Assembly (NCBI GenBank): GCA_023389095.1
Contig: JAEWFB010000362.1
Span: 1 to 7,659, forward strand
Length of the DNA: 7,659 nucleotides
Direction of reading: 5' to 3'
Origin: Actinomycetes bacterium
Lineage (GTDB): Bacteria > Actinomycetota > Actinomycetes > Actinomycetales > Dermatophilaceae
Positions within the stretch are counted from its first letter, which is position 1; every line of letters starts with the position of its first letter. The notes under the pieces are model-generated. The model ran no database searches and was not told the DNA's origin. It worked only from the letters and a program-made list of their open reading frames with translations. The position numbers were made by a program, and so were the translations under genes. Below, piece after piece: positions 6,169 through 7,659 of this stretch.

Positions 6169-6200
6169 GTGGACCACGTGGACCCGGTGGACCCGGTGGC
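6169..6200. repeat. 9-bp tandem repeat upstream of the phosphatase gene
   Basis: GTGGACCAC (6169-6177) is followed by two exact copies of GTGGACCCG (6178-6186, 6187-6195) and a partial copy (6196-6200) that runs into the terminator stem. The junction of the first two units makes the 8-bp palindrome CCACGTGG (6174-6181). The array lies between the terminator of the upstream operon and the phosphatase start. Confidence 0.7.
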
Positions 6201-6225
6201 GGGGCGCGTCGGTCGCCCCGCCACC
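6195..6225 (-). terminator. Strong terminator hairpin of the propeller-lipoprotein operon
   Basis: GGTGGCGGGGCG (6195-6206) and CGCCCCGCCACC (6214-6225) form a perfect 12-bp stem with a 7-nt loop. On the minus strand it begins 6 nt after the lipoprotein stop codon (6234-6232). There is no T tract, but stem length, perfection and position make termination likely. It separates the lipoprotein gene from the phosphatase gene. Confidence 0.75.
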
Positions 6226-6231
6226 AGGCCG

Positions 6232-6687
6232 TCACGTGCCGATGAGCACGCTCACCGACGTGTTGCCCGTACAGTCCGGGATCTCGCGGATCGCCCAGCG
6301 CCCGCGCAGCCCGTTGCCGTCGAAGTTGGACTCGGCGTCACGCTCCTCGACCTCCCCCTCGGACGCGGTCCAGCCGCGCGTCGAGTAGGCGCCCTGCATG
6401 TCGGCGAGGGTCTGCTTGAACGCCTTCGGCGACACGGCCGTCACCACGGTGCGGCCGCCGCTTCGGGCCTGGACGCCGGTGACGACGTAACCGTCGGGCA
6501 GCGCTGCCTGCGAAGGGAAGCCGTTCGGCAGCCTGACCGGCTTGGCGTCCTTGGCGCAGACGAGCGCGGCCTGCGTCGCGCCGGAGCCGGTGTCGGCCAT
6601 CGCCTGCTCCATCTCGTCGCCGCACCCGGCGAGGAGCAGGACGCCGGCGATGGCACCGACGACGAAGCCGGCCCCGGCCCTCGTCAC
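6232..6687 (-). CDS. Small putative lipoprotein of unknown function, 151 aa
   Basis: The N-terminus is a short lipoprotein signal peptide (FVVGAIAGVLLLAGC) with lipobox L19-A20-G21-C22, so the mature protein should be lipid-anchored on the outer face of the membrane. The mature part is about 130 residues, with two cysteines (C44, C139) that could form a disulfide. It contains a LPNGFP...LPDGYVVTGVQA section (53-74) and an acidic, Gly-rich C-terminal half (GWTASEGEVEERDAESNFDG, 105-124) ending in DCTGNTSVSVLIGT. I do not recognise the family. The GTG start at 6687 overlaps the stop of the upstream gene by 4 bp (GTGA), with AGGTGA just before it, which implies translational coupling and a shared role. 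A longer open frame reaching 7086 is only a shadow of the upstream gene. The strong hairpin at 6195-6225 follows. Confidence 0.88.
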   Translation of the reverse strand: MTRAGAGFVVGAIAGVLLLAGCGDEMEQAMADTGSGATQAALVCAKDAKPVRLPNGFPSQAALPDGYVVTGVQARSGGRTVVTAVSPKAFKQTLADMQGAYSTRGWTASEGEVEERDAESNFDGNGLRGRWAIREIPDCTGNTSVSVLIGT

Positions 6688-7659
6688 CGGGTCACCTGGG
6701 TCTGGCGCCGGTTGTCGGCCTCGTCCGACTCGCGGATGCGGTTGTCGGGGTCGGCGACGACGACCACCGCGTGGGTGCCCTTGGCCAGCCGCACGCCCGG
6801 GAAGGCCACGGTCGTGGACCGGCCCGCTCCGAGGTCGGTCGGCGCCGACGTCGCGACGTTGACGCCGTCGACGTACAGGCGCGTGGTCACGCCCGAGGCC
6901 GCCGCCTTGCCGGTGTTGGCGACGGTGGCGGTGGTGGCGTAGAGCCCGCCGGCCTTCGCCACCGTCATCGCGGTCGGCGTCAGGTTCGGCAGCGCGTCGT
7001 AGGCGGCGTAGAGCGTGTTGCCGGTCTGCTGCCGCGCGATGGTGGCGTACGCGTCGAAGTTCTGGGCACCCCCCGGCTGGGCGCACGCGCCGGTGCAGCC
7101 GTCGGCGTAGCCCACCTCGACGCGTCCGGTCCTGTCGACCGTGGCGTCCATGAAGTCGAGCAGGTTGCGGTCGTTGCCGCAGGTCGTCCCGCCGGTGCAG
7201 ATCGAGCCGCGCTGCACCGGGTCGGTCGGCGTGGTGTCGACCGTGACCCAGCTCTTCCCGCCGTCGTAGGTGGTCGCCACGTAGAGGTGCCAGTCGCCCT
7301 TGAAGTTCGTCGCGTCCTGGTAGTTGCCCGGCGTCGTGGTGCCGATGAAGGCGAAGGAGGCGCGGTCGTCGTCACCGGCGACGACGGCGGGGAACACGGT
7401 GTTGTGGACGCCGAGGCTCGCGCCGACGTTCTGGTCGTCGGTCCAGGTCTTGCCCTTGTCGCGGCTCACGGCGACGCGGGGCGTGCCGTCGGCGGCCTGG
7501 TAGCCCATGTAGACGGTGCCCTTGGCGCCGATGCCGACGCTCGGGTCGGAGTCGCCCGCGGTGCTCGCGGGGTCCTTGCGCACCGACCACGTCGTGCCGC
7601 CGTCCTCGGAGACCGCCACCGCCTGGTTGCCGCCGCACGACTTGTTCGGCACGTAGACG
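6684..7659 (-). CDS. Secreted Asp-box (BNR, sialidase-like) beta-propeller protein with C-terminal CARDB domain, 5' end outside window
   Basis: The frame runs in from beyond the window edge; 324 residues are visible and no start is assigned (the GTG at 7652 is an internal Val). Three Asp boxes (S/T-x-D-x-G-x-T/S-W) are plain: SEDGGTTW (17-24), SRDKGKTW (65-72) and TYDGGKSW (130-137), the hallmark of sialidase-type propellers. A Cys-containing region follows (ICTGGTTCGN near 153-162; CTGAC near 188-192), which suggests disulfides and therefore export. Residues about 226-320 form a CARDB-like beta-sandwich (VANTGKAAASG, DPDNRIRESDEADN), a common extracellular accessory domain. The arginine triad of true sialidases cannot be checked in this fragment, so sialidase activity should not be assumed; adhesion or carbohydrate binding is equally possible. 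It is the first visible gene of an operon with the lipoprotein at 6232-6687, which starts inside its stop codon. Confidence 0.9.
   Translation of the reverse strand, partial: VYVPNKSCGGNQAVAVSEDGGTTWSVRKDPASTAGDSDPSVGIGAKGTVYMGYQAADGTPRVAVSRDKGKTWTDDQNVGASLGVHNTVFPAVVAGDDDRASFAFIGTTTPGNYQDATNFKGDWHLYVATTYDGGKSWVTVDTTPTDPVQRGSICTGGTTCGNDRNLLDFMDATVDRTGRVEVGYADGCTGACAQPGGAQNFDAYATIARQQTGNTLYAAYDALPNLTPTAMTVAKAGGLYATTATVANTGKAAASGVTTRLYVDGVNVATSAPTDLGAGRSTTVAFPGVRLAKGTHAVVVVADPDNRIRESDEADNRRQTQVTR

Noticed and set aside
6687..7086. N-terminal extension of the lipoprotein frame
   Set aside because: It would lie within the propeller gene in another frame and would bury the lipoprotein signal. The GTG at 6687 with the GTGA overlap fits far better.
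6684..7659. Calling the gene a true sialidase
   Set aside because: Asp boxes occur in many non-sialidase propellers, and the catalytic Arg triad and Tyr/Glu pair cannot be identified in the visible fragment.

Overview
The window is chromosomal-looking DNA of a high-GC Gram-positive bacterium, most likely an actinomycete. It has very high GC, G/C at nearly all third codon positions, long spurious open frames on every strand, GTG starts, and typical actinobacterial exported proteins. Nothing in it fixes the genus. I see no insertion sequence, integrase, tRNA, rRNA or CRISPR array.

Layout from left to right. Positions 1-2119 (minus) hold most of a large membrane family-2 processive glycosyltransferase whose 3' end lies beyond the window. 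A divergent promoter region (2120-2298) carries a short 11-bp tandem repeat and leads to a small acidic protein of unknown function at 2299-2604 (plus). Convergent to it is an exported family-3 glycoside hydrolase with C-terminal wall-binding-type repeats (2633-4084, minus). A 209-bp spacer (4085-4293) holds a candidate promoter, two inverted repeats and a clean array of six 11-bp tandem repeats. Next is a MASE1-SpoIIE/RsbU-type membrane phosphatase (4294-6105, minus). The 126-bp spacer upstream of it holds a dyad, 9-bp repeats and a perfect 12-bp terminator stem. The window ends with a two-gene translationally coupled unit on the minus strand: an exported Asp-box (BNR) beta-propeller protein with a CARDB domain (6684-7659, 5' truncated), followed with a 4-bp GTGA overlap by a small lipoprotein (6232-6687).

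The shared theme is the cell surface: polysaccharide synthesis, an exported glycosidase, a secreted propeller protein and a lipoprotein. A membrane-sensing PP2C phosphatase that could feed a sigma-factor partner switch sits among them. No anti-sigma factor, antagonist or sigma factor is in view, so any regulatory link is inference. The less ordinary observations are the short tandem repeats in all three longer intergenic regions, two with an 11-bp period and a similar GACCG core; a GH3 enzyme whose usual NagZ Asp-x-His dyad reads Asn-x-Asp; and a MASE1 sensor joined directly to a PP2C phosphatase. I did not find a clear, wholly new multi-gene system here.
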